Below, piece by piece: positions 32,110 to 42,499 of a stretch of DNA of 64,000 bases. Every line of letters begins with the position of its first letter. Position 1 is the first letter of the stretch. Source of the stretch: Odontocerum albicorne (taxonomy: Eukaryota > Arthropoda > Insecta > Trichoptera > Odontoceridae); assembly GCA_949825065.1 (NCBI GenBank), contig OX463842.1:34030480-34094479 (forward strand), in the 5' to 3' direction. The position numbers and the translations under genes were made by a program. Under the pieces are notes generated by a model that was not told the DNA's origin, did not search any database, and saw only the letters and a program-made list of their open reading frames with translations.

Positions 32110-33360
32110 TGTCTTGTATTTCATTTCCCGCCAGTCACCTTTCGCATTGGATAGATAATGTATATAACATTTCCAACCAACTAAAAATATGATAACATGC
32201 CTGTGTATTAGAAAAACTGATTAGGAAATTATGTTTTAGGTATTATCTAAAATCAAATCCGAAATCCCCAGGTGGAAAACAAAAGTTAAACGAATAATGC
32301 ATGAAGGTTGTTTTTGGATAAATCATATGCCTCTTGTCATTTTGGATTATTTTTGTAAAATGAAAATATTATTCTAAGGATTTAACGTGTCTTTTGTAGT
32401 CGCTGTGAATATCTCATATTCATATGAATGACGAGGGCTCTGAGTTTTTTAATTTGATGTTATGCGAGATATTTCCAACTCAATTAATTCCAGCTGGATT
32501 AAAACCACACAAGAAAATGCGTCTTTTAAAATAACTGGTTTCCGATCCTTATCTTATTATTGTATTTGAATTATCTTTCAAAACAAAGAAAATTTTGTGA
32601 TAAGTGATCGATATTACATTTAAATGTTTGCATTTTTATGTTATAAAGCTTTAAATTCTGGATTTTATAGAAAAAAAAGGTAATCAATTGCTCAGTGTAA
32701 TAAATAATTTTGTGTAATATCGAGTACTTTTTTTTAACAAAGTAAAAATAAATATAATCTTTTTGATATAGCACAAGAGGTGTTGTTTTAAGCATACAGT
32801 ACCCGTTTTGAAATTTGCAGGGGAATTAAAAAAACGAGGCAAAAAAACGTACGACGAAGCTAGAATTAAATTTTTTTTAGCTTTATACAACAACGTTTAA
32901 GTTTAATGAAATTCAATCGTATGCTTCTAAGGTCTCTATGTGTTAAAACTAAATAATATTCGATCTGAATATTAGAGTCAAACAAAGTGTTCAATAATGA
33001 TAAAATTGAAACATATTTGTTTATGCACCGCATTGGAAATACATTTACGGATCTCGCTTTAGGAAATGCATCTTCTCTTTGTGGGAACACGACGAGAAAT
33101 GACAGATATTCCCAATGCACTTTTCTGCACTGGATTTTCTTTGCAGCAGATTTGTCTGCAAATATGTGCATCTGTTTGCGTTACGACAAAAGGAACTCTC
33201 CGAGGAATGGATAGAAATATCGAGATTTTAAAATCACTGGTGACGTGAATAAGACAAGTTATTTAGATTAAGCAATATTGAACCCTTTTGCATCGATACA
33301 AAAATTGCAACAAAACGCTTTATTTGAATCCATATGTTAAAATTATAAGTGAAATAAAAC
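32110..33360. other. intron sequence; open frames at 32866-33248 unrecognised
   Basis: Around 33000-33250 all frames are unusually open and the G+C content is higher. An acceptor-like TTTTCTTTGCAG ends at 33148 on plus. I recognise no protein, so this remains undecided. Confidence 0.3.
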
Positions 33361-33664
33361 GAAATCCAATACATTACTTTTAGATAGGCATTCGTAATTA
33401 TGTAGGCATCTATAATTAGATAGGCATCCGTAATTAAGACAGATAACAGTAATCTGGCGATCAGAAATCTAATACATTACTTTTTGATAGACATCCGTAA
33501 TTAAGACAGATAACAGCAATCTGGCAAGCAGAAATCTAATACATTACTTTTAGATAGGCATCCGTAATTAAGACAGATAACAGCAATCTGGCGAGTAGAA
33601 ATCTAATACATTACTTTTAGATAGGCATCCGTAATTAAGACAGATAACAGCAATCTGGCGAGCA
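33361..33664. repeat. 67-bp tandem array, four units
   Basis: Units begin GAAATCTAATACATTACTTT at 33361 (GAAATCCAAT), 33464, 33531 and 33598. The last three are exactly 67 bp and nearly identical (GGCATCCGTAATTAAGACAG, ATAACAGCAATCTGGCGAGC). The first is 103 bp because the GGCATCCGTAATTA part is repeated inside it. Confidence 0.95.
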
Positions 33665-33831
33665 GAAAATAAATAAAAATAGTTGTTTGTTGGGAGGGTG
33701 TATATTTTCAATTTCAAAAATATATCGATCAAAAGTCAAAATTCTCTTCTGATTATATTAAGAACGAGTAGAAGCGATTAAACACTAAATAAATATTTCT
33801 GAATATTTAAACATAAAGATCCCATACAGAA

Positions 33832-33992
33832 GAATTGAGATGCATGTGGGTAATGCACTGGACTTCCGTGCGGAAGGTCGCCAGTTCGAACCCCGCGCCT
33901 CCCCTCGAATGACAGGCATTTTTCCCGTCTAGTATTCGGCACTATAAGGATACCCATGACTGCGGTCATATATATTCTTAAAAAAATAATCC
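33832..33992 (+). repeat. SINE-B, short form
   Basis: Head GGTAATGCACTGGACTTCCG and box B CGCCAGTTCGAACCCCGCGC, then GGATACCCATGACTGCGGTC and ATATATATTCTTAAAAAAA, where it ends. Confidence 0.85.
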
Positions 33993-34692
33993 ATATCAAA
34001 TATTATTAGGGATTTATAAAGAAAGAGAAAACTGATCTTGATTAACAATTTGTTCGGATCATAATGACTTCACAGATATTTTTCAAGAAATGATGAAAAA
34101 CGGTTTTTGTATAATAATATTAAATTTTGATTTCTTTTTAATATTTTTATTTCAATATTTTCCAGCAGTTAAGGAGTTAAAAAAACTGTTATAAAAAATA
34201 TAAATTTTATAACATTTTGATATTCGTTATTCTGAAGGATAAGATGGTAACAATTTGCCAAGTGGTTTTAGAATTGCAGGTGATACCCTCATTGATCTCG
34301 TTATCTTTGTAAATATATCTTTAGTCAAGGCACTTCTTAGAATACGTTAACTGAAAATTTAATTTATTTTCCTGGTAAATTGATTTAATTGAAATGAACG
34401 AATATTCAACAATTCAAAACCAATAAATTTAGTCTTACATCAAAGGGACATATTGAGTCAATTTAAACTTGTTAAGATGTATTGAACCGATGCGTAAAAG
34501 CAGTGAAGTTATGTACAAGTACATTGTAGCAACTTTTTATGCTCTGAAACCAAATAAAATTTTTCCTTTCTTGTGAAATTTTCCAATTTAGAGTTGTCAT
34601 TTTTTATAAGAAAGCGTTAAAATTTTTGATGACTTTATCTAAAAAAATAAATGAAAATCAGCTTTTAAGCACCAACAAAAAATTTAATTTAC
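33993..34692. other. intron sequence next to exon 1, no feature
   Basis: A/T-rich; nothing recognised apart from the exon 1 donor at its right edge. Confidence 0.4.
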
Positions 34693-34837
34693 CTCCAAAA
34701 TCAGGTCTGACACTGTTGTCGTATCCTCTCAAGAGTCCGTCTAGTAGCTCCGAGATGTTCTTGTGGTCGTTCATTTGCGAGGGTGTTGCCGACCAGAACT
34801 CGGACACCAGGAAGATAAGAGTCAGGGCACACCGCAT
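34693..34837 (-). CDS. Grd: GABA-gated chloride channel subunit, GRD-type: exon 1 (start codon to donor)
   Basis: This exon encodes the N-terminus of a Cys-loop ligand-gated anion channel subunit, a plasma-membrane receptor for GABA. It reads 48 complete codons plus one base. The ATG is at 34835-34837. Residues 1 to about 18 are hydrophobic (MRCALTLIFLVSEFW) and suit a signal peptide. Residues 27-48 read NISELLDGLLRGYDNSVRP followed by DFG, which is the conserved opening of the extracellular domain in alpha-type GABA receptor subunits; N27 is a possible N-glycosylation site. The exon ends at a GT donor (GGAG|GTAAAT, 34692-34691), and the split glycine codon joins exon 2 in phase 1. There is no in-frame stop immediately upstream, and an AG acceptor-like site lies near 34885, so the 5' end of the exon is not fixed. 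The match to GRD rather than LCCH3 or RDL rests on recognised family sequence and was not searched. Confidence 0.82.
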
Positions 34838-34914
34838 CTCTTTTGGTCTTCCTTTCTGGAATTCATTACAATATTTTACTAAATAAATAAGTTATACATC
34901 TTCATAGCTATTTG

Positions 34915-35395
34915 GTGCCAATTTTAATATATGGGAGTGAAACGTGGACGTGGAAAAACTGATAGGAGCAGAATAAATGCAGTAGAAATACGTGCATTAA
35001 GAAGAATACATGGAGTGACAATGTATGACAGAATACAGAATTAAGTGATAAGGGATTAATATAAACTTAAGGCGTGTTAAGTAAGATGAGGAAGAGCACG
35101 CTGAGATGGTTTGGACATGTAACACAAATTAGTGAAGAATGAACTTACAAAACAGATATATAGTGCAGATGTGAGTGGAAAGCGGGTGAGAGAAAGACCA
35201 AGGAAAGTATGCTTGGATCAAAATAAATGATTTTCTGAAGGAAGGAAATGTAGGAATTCGGAGAAATCGTAGAAGCTGTATGAGAAGGTGTATGGATGTG
35301 AAAGAGGCGAAATATGTGTATCGAGATAGGAAAGTCTGGTGATCTGTCTCCTCTGCCTACTCCAACAGGGAGATGGCGTGATGGTATGTATAATA
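34915..35395 (+). pseudogene. non-LTR retrotransposon RT-distal tail, most complete of its family
   Basis: The plus strand encodes IYGSETWTWKN, EIRALRRIHGVTMYDRIQN, KSTLRWFGHVTQISEE, RERPRKVCLDQNK, EGNVGIRRNRRSCMRRCMDV then KEAKYVYRDRKVW, with several stops and frame breaks. It ends in CCTACTCCAACAGGGAGATG GCGTGATGGTATGTA. That end block also marks the fragments at 8.6, 14.7 and 58.3 kb. Confidence 0.85.
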
Positions 35396-35574
35396 TTAAT
35401 AATGGTGTTTTCGCAGTGTTGTGGGGGAAGAGGTAGATCCTGTCACTATAATGTTTTACTCTCAAACTGTTTTATATTGTAATTTATGTTTTTCTGTACC
35501 TTGTATTCTACTTGTTATAAATTCTTATAGCGTTATCAACACAATAATAGCGATATGTTTTACTCCGTAACGAA

Positions 35575-35775
35575 AAGGTGTAGCTGATTAAATCTGCTGA
35601 TCGTCATGGAATTTTGATCTCTTACCCATTAGAAATTTGAGTTTAGTCTACCAATACTATGTGCTTGCTGAAGTTTAACAGATTACGCACTATAAAACGA
35701 TACACGCACAGGTATCGTTCAACCATAGGATGGCTGACCATCATATTCGATCAGGAGGGATAGTTTATCATCGTA
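35575..35775 (+). repeat. unclassified dispersed repeat, copy 2
   Basis: Counterpart of 8078-8275; shared blocks are listed there. Confidence 0.6.
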
Positions 35776-35897
35776 GAACCTATTAGCTCTCCTTTGTTAT
35801 ATGATATACATTTATAATTGTATTTAATTTTTTTTATAGAAATGACGTACAATTTTGAATAATTGATGTAACATAAATATCCTTCTACCCAGTTCAA

Positions 35898-36206
35898 TTT
35901 ATGAATAAGTAGAATATCTACCATATAGTTATTACAAAAATATGACTTAGATTGTTATATTGGAGAACTGGTAATCAATATGGATATTCGATGAATGACC
36001 ATACTATAGGTAGTTTAACTTATAGTGTATTTTATGAATAAGTAGAATATCTACCATATAGTTATTACAATTTATGAATAAGTAGAATATCTACCATATA
36101 GTTATTACAAAAATATGACTTAGATTTTTATATTGGAGAACTGGTAATCAATATGGATATTCGATGAATGACCATACTATAGGTAGTTTAACTTATAGTG
36201 TATTTT
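35898..36206. repeat. nested tandem duplication (133 + 40 + 133 bp)
   Basis: ATGAATAAGTAGAATATCTA starts at 35901, 36034 and 36074. The 133-bp unit (including GGAGAACTGGTAATCAATAT and CCATACTATAGGTAGTTTAA) is present twice and its first 40 bp once more in between, all nearly identical, so the duplication is recent. Confidence 0.95.
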
Positions 36207-37179
36207 GGTGATTATGTGCGGCACATTATGCGATGTACTTTTTGGTATCTCAGGAGTGATGAACGGTTTGATATACCCATATGTAATTGAGTGTCACTGT
36301 TTATAGAGTTGATGAGAGTATGCAACGGGGTATTGTATAATCAACAATCGGAAAGTAATATCAATTTATTTTTCCATGTTATATGTTCTCAGTGAGATAC
36401 AGGTTAACGCCTAGTTTACCGGGGACAACAAATTAAAGGCAACAAATCCAGATCCATAAAAATTATGTGACCACATTAAATTACCTGTTGTTTTTCATAA
36501 AAATAAAATTTCTTGTCATATATTAATAAATAAAAGAAAGACAGGTTAAAATAATAATAAATTCATTATTTTTATCGAAATGGTTGTGAATACAGTTTAT
36601 GAGTTTTTTTTAACGATTGTGTGTTTATTTTGATCTAAAATCAACAAATCGTCACGATTTTAAATGCTATTATTATTTTTTTGTCTCTACTTGACGTATT
36701 CAAAAGGTAATTTTGATTATTTTTATGTGTTCCACAAATACAATAAAAGCAAATTTAACGTTTTTTTTTCTAGGAGAAACGATGAAACTGATATTGCAGG
36801 GGGAAATTCAAGATAGGCGAAGTGTAGCAAGGAGTCCCACCTCATAGTTAAAAAATTGTGCGGGGGTGATTCTATAGCATAATCATATCTTTTTTCAAAG
36901 CTGTTGCTTTGAGTATTGAAATAGTCATGGTATATATTCCCGAGAATAGCAAAAGGAAAAATGATGAAATATACATAGTTGTTTGTGATTTGAGGTCTTT
37001 GAATCAAAGCAACAACTAGTATAGACAGTAAAAATATATTCCGGTATTGAATTGCTGATTTGTTAAACTGGCAAGTAAAAATTCTTGAAGAATCAAATTT
37101 TGGTGAATAATTATTTGATTTTCACAAGTGATTTGAAAACACATCGGTCACACTTTGACATTTGATATAAGTCAAAATT
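36207..37179. other. no supported gene
   Basis: A/T-rich; nothing recognised. Confidence 0.4.
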
Positions 37180-37662
37180 GTTTTGATCGCGATCATAATT
37201 ATTTAAACTTTACAGCTGCTTTGTGAAAAAAATATTTTTTCGCGGTAGACACTTGGAATTAGTTAAATATGATTTTATCGTTTTATGATTAGTTTTCTGC
37301 GGTTTTCTAACCAAATATATTTTTAATCTAATGGACGCAGCTACCAACTTCTCATCCTAGCACTCAAGTTATTTTTAGTAATATTTTGAATCTGTCAATA
37401 AAGTAAGTTTGAATCCAGACTAAGAGCGCCCTTTAGGAATTCTGCTCTCTAAATATCGCTACAAAAAGAATTCATTTCTAATTATTAAATTGTTAAACTC
37501 TACAGTTGCTTTAGGAACAATAGTCTTTCACAGTTATACCTCTGGCATTAATTAGTCAAATGTGATTTGAAAGCGATCATAATGATTTAAACTGTACAGC
37601 TGTTTTGGAAAAATATCACCTTTCACAGTTATCTTTGATAATCGTCAAATATAGTACTCGTA
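37180..37662. repeat. degenerate repeat of about 90 bp, three units
   Basis: Units share TTTAAACTTTACAGCTGCTT / GTTAAACTCTACAGTTGCTT / TTTAAACTGTACAGCTGTTT, then a block like TTTCACAGTTAT, then TAGTCAAATGTGATT-like sequence. They start near 37182, 37486 and 37572; the last two are adjacent and the first is separated by about 210 bp. GATCGCGAT motifs bracket the region. Confidence 0.6.
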
Positions 37663-37805
37663 TATATTGATCGCGATGTTTTTTAAAGCATTTATATGGT
37701 TTCAAAATATTTCCATTCAGTGATGTGACGTGTTTCTCTCTCATATCTTTTGATAACCAAAGGAAATAAAATTTCAATTATGATGATATCATTCATGTAC
37801 TTTTT

Positions 37806-38105
37806 AACTGCTTTCTGGTTGGTTGGATCAAATTACCACCTCTGAGGTTCAGTCGGCGCTTTACCCAGTGGTATTTAGTTCGATTCCTGACCCGAAATAA
37901 TGGAAATAAAGGATCGCCACTTCACATGCAGGGTAGATGACGAACTGCAAGTTTCGTGCCTATTCCGATGGTTCTAAACTGGAAGACTCGATTTATGTTG
38001 CCAAAGATAATGTTGTCTCTCGATCACGCGATTCAATATATTTGAATCAGCATTTCGGATGCGTTGAAGGATTATGAATGAAAAATAAACGCACTCGCTA
38101 ATGAA
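37806..38105 (+). repeat. SINE-C copy preceded by a SINE-A tail scrap
   Basis: CTTTCTGGTTGGTTGGATCA (37809-37828) is SINE-A 3' sequence. Then box B-like TAGTTCGATTCCTGACCC and the SINE-C body follow (ACTGCAAGTTTCGTGCC, GGAAGACTCGATTTATG, CACGCGATTCAATATATTTG, GCGTTGAAGGATTATGAATG). Confidence 0.72.
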
Positions 38106-38180
38106 AGCAGCAAATCGTACGTGAGCAAATGTTTTTGAATAAACACAAATTTTATTTTGATATAAAATATTTTATCAAAC

Positions 38181-38548
38181 ATTAATTTGAATTCATGACG
38201 TTAGAGTTCATAGAGTTTAGTTGTTTAGTCTAAACTAATAAATAATTTGAATTCATGGCGCTAGAGTTCATAGAGTTTAGTTGTTTAGTCTAAACTAATA
38301 AATAATTTGAATTCATGACGTTAGAGTTCATAGAGTTTAGTTGTTTCGTATAAACTAATAAATAATTTGAATTCATGACGTTAGAGTTCATAGAGTTTTG
38401 TTGTTTAGTCTAAACTAATAAATAATTTGAATTCATGACGCTAGAGTTCATAGAGTTTAGTTGTTTAGTCTAAACTAATAAATAATTTGAATTCATGACG
38501 TTAGAGTTCATAGAGTTTAGTTTTTTAGTCTAAACAAATAAATAATTG
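38181..38548. repeat. 60-bp satellite-like tandem array, about six units
   Basis: Units of exactly 60 bp repeat ATAATTTGAATTCATGACG, TTAGAGTTCATAGAGTTTAG and TTGTTTAGTCTAAACTAATA. Differences are single substitutions (for example GGCGC at 38258 and TCGTA at 38346). Each unit has one EcoRI-type GAATTC. Confidence 0.97.
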
Positions 38549-38559
38549 CAATTTATCTT

Positions 38560-38975
38560 CTCTTAAAGTTCGGCATTCATAACTTTATACAATAGTATAA
38601 GATGGCACGGCACGTCTTTGCCAATTGGATTGGTCTTGGCATTGCAGGTGACATCTTCAACGCTGTTGTTAACTTGGCAAATACGAGGATCTATTTAACC
38701 AATACACAGTTATTAACTCGGCAAATATCTATTTAACCAAGATGTCTCTTCCTTTTCATAATCTAATTTATAGATGAAAATTTCAATTTCTTCTCTCAGT
38801 GTTGCTCCATTTTATCTAAAGATTCTCCAGTGTGATCAAAAACTTTAGAAGAAAATTATATTAATATTTAAATGTTTACTAATTTTCTTTAATGTCAACA
38901 AATTGACTGAACATTTACAATGTATGGTTATAAAATATAATTTTTTTATCTCTCACTTACAACGTTTCGTTACAT
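38560..38975. other. no feature seen
   Basis: A/T-rich. A short echo (TTAACTTGGCAAATA... / TTAACTCGGCAAATA...) repeats at 38670 and 38714. Confidence 0.35.
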
Positions 38976-38976
38976 C

Positions 38977-39140
38977 TGACGACCTCCGTGGCTTAGTTGT
39001 TAAGACTCCAGTCCACCATTTCAGAGGTTGCGGGTTTCATTTATGTTGGTACTCAAAAATTATAAAAAAGGTTTCAGTCTGGCTTTCACTCAATGTGCTC
39101 TATAAAACTCGATATATTGTTCTGTATACAATAAAATTGT
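38977..39140 (+). repeat. SINE-A copy with internal deletion
   Basis: GACGACCTCCGTGGCTTAGT, GAGGTTGCGGGTTTCATTTA and AGGTTTCAGTCTGGCTTTCA are present. The CTGGTTGGTTGGAAGAG block is missing, and it ends TGTTCTGTATACAATAAAAT. Confidence 0.85.
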
Positions 39141-39197
39141 AATTCAAAATTAAATTGATTTCAAACATTCTTTCTTTCATTTATAAATTGTGGGTTA

Positions 39198-39748
39198 TAA
39201 AGAGTCTATCAAATTGAGCGGTTTTTTAAATTCTTAAATAAAACACAGATGGCGTCGCGAACTTGCCTGGGTCTTGTGACATTTGAGAAGTGTAATGTAT
39301 GACATTTATAAAAATGGAGTCGTATACAATACAACAGCGCGTTCAAATTGTTGAATTATTTTATATATTGTAATCTCCGGAAACGGTGATGTTAATTGGA
39401 CACCAAGAGCAAGTGATCTGACACCGTTGGACTGTTTTCTCTGGGGTTACATGAAAAGCCAGGTCTATAAGAATGACCCCCAATCAATTCCTGAGCTGAA
39501 GGACGAAATTCGCGTTATTGGTGAGTTCGAACCACAATTATACCAAAAAGTTATCGAAAATTTTGACAAAAGAGTGGACATCTGTAGAGGTGGACATTTG
39601 GACGATATTGTTTTTTGTGTTTAAATGTTATACATTATACTTTAATGAGCAATAAAAAGTTTTTTGAAATCAAAGCAAATTGTGTGTTTTATTCAAGAAA
39701 TAAATAAAATATCATTAAAAAAACCGCTCAATATGAAAGACCCTATAT
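39198..39748 (+). mobile_element. internally deleted mariner-like element (about 550 bp)
   Basis: Terminal inverted repeats of about 30 bp (AGAGTCTATCAAATTGAGCG at 39201 and the complement AGGGTCTTTCATATTGAGCG ending at 39747), each followed by GGTTTTTTAA. Inside, MESYTIQQRVQIVELFY is the transposase start, and SDLTPLDCFLWGYMKSQVYK to FCV (39416-39624) is the C-terminus with its last catalytic Asp. The roughly 250 residues between them are gone. It has the structure of a MITE in formation. Confidence 0.88.
39427..39624 (+). pseudogene. mariner transposase C-terminal remnant
   Basis: LDCFLWGYMKSQVYKNDP, then ELKDEIRVIGEFEPQLYQKV and DKRVDICRGGHLDDI form the C-terminal 65 residues. The upstream catalytic Asp residues are deleted with the middle of the gene. 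The ATG at 39427 is not a real start. Confidence 0.8.
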
Positions 39749-39749
39749 T

Positions 39750-40140
39750 TATTTACTACTGTAGAAAAATAAAATGTATTAAATTAATTTATTTGAATGT
39801 AAAATGATATTTGAATGTAACATGATATTTGAATGAAAAGGTAATTATTTTTGAAATTGGTATCCAGAGCAACTAATCAATTAGAAAAAAGTCTATTTGA
39901 TAAATTTAAGAAGAAAATATTTTAACAAAATTATTCCAAGATATTTTTCGCGTTTTCGAAACAGATAAAGAATAATTACTTGACTTTATTTATTTAATTA
40001 ATTTTCGTAATCTATCCGATGTTTCGTTTGATACGATAAAAAAAATACGGATTATTTCTCAAGTGTAAGTGACCCGGAGTGTATCATTATAATTGTTCTT
40101 GCATTTTAAGATAGAAGTAAAAGTTTTTTGATATCACACT
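39750..40140. other. no feature seen
   Basis: A/T-rich; TTTGAATGTAA-like words repeat three times at 39792-39838. Confidence 0.35.
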
Positions 40141-40141
40141 T

Positions 40142-40300
40142 ATTCACCTGCATGGCCTAGTTGGTAAGACACCTTTCCCCCAACTCATGGGTTACGATTT
40201 CGATTCTCGCTGGTAAAAAAATAAGTTTCAAAATAAAAAAAGTGTTTCAGATTGATTTTCACTTTACACTTCGTTAACATCTTTGTTTATTTATTTTTAA
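40142..40300 (+). repeat. SINE-A copy, 3'-truncated
   Basis: CACCTGCATGGCCTAGTTGG (box A), TTACGATTTCGATTCTCGC (box B), TTCAGATTGATTTTCACTTT. Confidence 0.75.
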
Positions 40301-40453
40301 ATTATTTTATTGTATGTACATATCATAGTTATATAAAATGGTACATCTCATTGGTTTACAGAAATTTCTCCCAACAAACCAGTGTATCTTGGATACGTAA
40401 ATTTGTTAAAATCCATAAGAGATTTAAAAAATATTTATTAAATTCACGTAAAA

Positions 40454-40607
40454 AATATTAATTTCTAAACAATAATAGTAGGACTAGAGTAAAGGAATAA
40501 GTTCAAAAATAAGGAAGGGAAACAAAGGAAAATATTAATTTCTAAACTATAATGGTAGGACTAGAGTAAAGGAATAAGTTCAAAAATAAGGAAGGGAAAC
40601 AAAGGAA
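40454..40607. repeat. 77-bp direct tandem duplication
   Basis: AATATTAATTTCTAAACAAT starts at 40454 and AATATTAATTTCTAAACTAT at 40531. The copies differ at about two positions. Confidence 0.93.
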
Positions 40608-40705
40608 AATAAGGAGGGAAGGATATTCCGAATAATGTAATACTTTCTTAGTTATCTTTTGGACATGAATAAACACATATGAATAATGGATATTGATTGC
40701 ACAGG

Positions 40706-40790
40706 CACTTCTTTCTGGTTGGTTGGAAAATATTGCCACATGATAATAAACCCACCAGATAGTATTGTATATAAAGAAAGTGTTATACTA
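40706..40790 (+). repeat. SINE-A 3' fragment
   Basis: CTTTCTGGTTGGTTGGAAAA, ATTGCCACATGATAATAAAC, CCACCAGATAGTATTGTATA. Confidence 0.68.
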
Positions 40791-40794
40791 TTCT

Positions 40795-41660
40795 GAAAGC
40801 TCGGTAAATAGGTAATATCACCTACATAGTGCTTTTAAAGGCAGAGTGAAATTGAAACGATTGTATTAGAAAATTAATTGAAAATTGTGCACCTACTATT
40901 TATGAGTATAGATGTTTGTATTCTCATAGGGCAATCTGTCCATTTGACTAGCCGCAGGCTCATTGGCACGGTCACGCACCCAATATCACAGTATCACAGT
41001 CTGTTTACACGGATCCGTCAGTGGGTTATTTGTGGGCTTTTAAAGAACTGTCGTATGTAGTGTATCGAGAATTATTCCTCTTCCTTTTAAAATGAAGTTG
41101 GTCAAAGTGTTTATTTGGTTTGGTTACGATACACATAATATATATTTTTTCTCTGAAATTAAATGTGTTTTTTGTGATCGTTTTTAGACTAGAAAATCTA
41201 TTTCACTGGTAAGCTGAAAGCCGCTCTTCATTATTTTTAGCTCTAGTTCTCCATTTTATTGATTGTAAAAGAAACCTCGAAACTCTTTTGGGACTCGTAT
41301 TTGGAGAGAAAACCTTTTTAGAAGATTTCGAATAAAAAGAAAATTTCAAAACGTAAAATAAACAATAAAGGTTTATCAAATAGGTTTCGTGGTTATTATT
41401 AATGGAACAGATGTTTTTCGTAGTTCGCTAACGATCGAAAATCAACAAGTTCTGAAGATGAGAACTTCAATGTCCACGAAACGTCGGTTCTTTGAGCTAC
41501 AATAATGTGGTATGAACTTCAAAATACTTTATACTAGAAATTAAGAATTGTAACCTAACAATATTTTTACAGATCATAAAATATTTTCAGAAAATAATTG
41601 TTGCTGTGTAAGTTTCACAAAAATGGCATTGATGAATCAAATGCAAATGCACCAAATATT
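40795..41660. other. no gene; Penelope-type motif at 41452-41490
   Basis: CTGAAGATGAGAACTTCAAT, then GTCCACGAAACGTCGG, resembles the CTGANGA...GAAAC arrangement found in Penelope-like elements. No other part of such an element is recognisable here. Confidence 0.3.
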
Positions 41661-41663
41661 TAC

Positions 41664-41850
41664 TGTCTACCGTGATTTAGTTGGTTAAACGCCTGTCTTC
41701 TAGCCCGAGGGTTGTGGGCTTGATTCCCGCTACTACCTGATTATTCAAATGGGATTCAGTCTGTTTTTCCCTTATGACCTCTTTAAATCTTTCTAGTTGG
41801 TTGGAAGACAATAAACTCACCAGGTTGTACTATAAACAGCGAAAAACTAA
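41664..41850 (+). repeat. SINE-A copy
   Basis: CTACCGTGATTTAGTTGGTT, GGTTGTGGGCTTGATTCCC, GATTCAGTCTGTTTTTCCC, CTTTCTAGTTGGTTGGAAGA, CACCAGGTTGTACTATAAAC. Confidence 0.88.
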
Positions 41851-41901
41851 TATAGGAAGATAATACTGAAAAATGATGTCCGTTTGAAAGTATTCATTAG
41901 A

Positions 41902-41902
<1 letters not shown>

Positions 41903-41993
<91 letters not shown>
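41903..41993. repeat. (TA)n microsatellite
   Basis: About 90 bp of TA with one AA break, followed by a T run. Confidence 0.97.
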
Positions 41994-41999
<6 letters not shown>

Positions 42000-42499
42000 T
42001 TTTTTTTTTTTTTCAAATAAGTTTAATAAAAAAATTGACAACTAGACATCTTAGAAAAAAAATGTAAAACGTAAAATTGCTTTGAAGGGTGCAATACTTT
42101 TCAATGGGATTGGTGATAAAATGTGGCTTGTTTGCCAAATAATATTCCAATGGGAAAAAAAATTACATTTATGCAAGAAACACTATATTGCATGCTCACG
42201 CTTTGCTGAAAGATAAGGGTCTTATATTTTTCAGAATTTCATTTATTTAAGCGAAACAAGCGATCCCGCCACTCTAATTGAATTGTAAAATAATACTAGT
42301 CGCATCGCACAGCCAAATAATTTATGTCATAGTCGATAAATAAAATAAAAATAAAACTTCAGACTCGTGTAAATAATGAATCAGATAAATTCTAGTAGTA
42401 TTAAAAAAATGAACATTAACAATACTTATAGTAAAGAAAAGAGAAACTTTATCTTTTTTTTATAGCTTTTATAGTAGCTTTCACTATCTCCTAACACCA
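41994..42499. other. no feature seen
   Basis: A/T-rich; nothing recognised. Confidence 0.4.

Larger units (their letters stand above)
25090..34692 (-). other. Grd: intron 1 of the GRD-type receptor gene (9,603 bp)
   Basis: The intron is bounded by the GTAAAT donor of exon 1 and the TTTGAAG acceptor of exon 2. It holds a long SINE-B copy starting only 67 bp from the acceptor, several SINE-A copies, a deleted Jockey element, a mariner carrying a nested SINE, a 67-bp tandem array and a short SINE-B. The size and orientation are inferred from the two exon calls. Confidence 0.75.

Noticed and set aside
33148..33245. Acceptor-like TTTTCTTTGCAG followed by KGTLRGMDRN, faintly like an LSm protein
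   Set aside because: The similarity covers only a few residues, the LSm core is absent upstream and no donor was identified.
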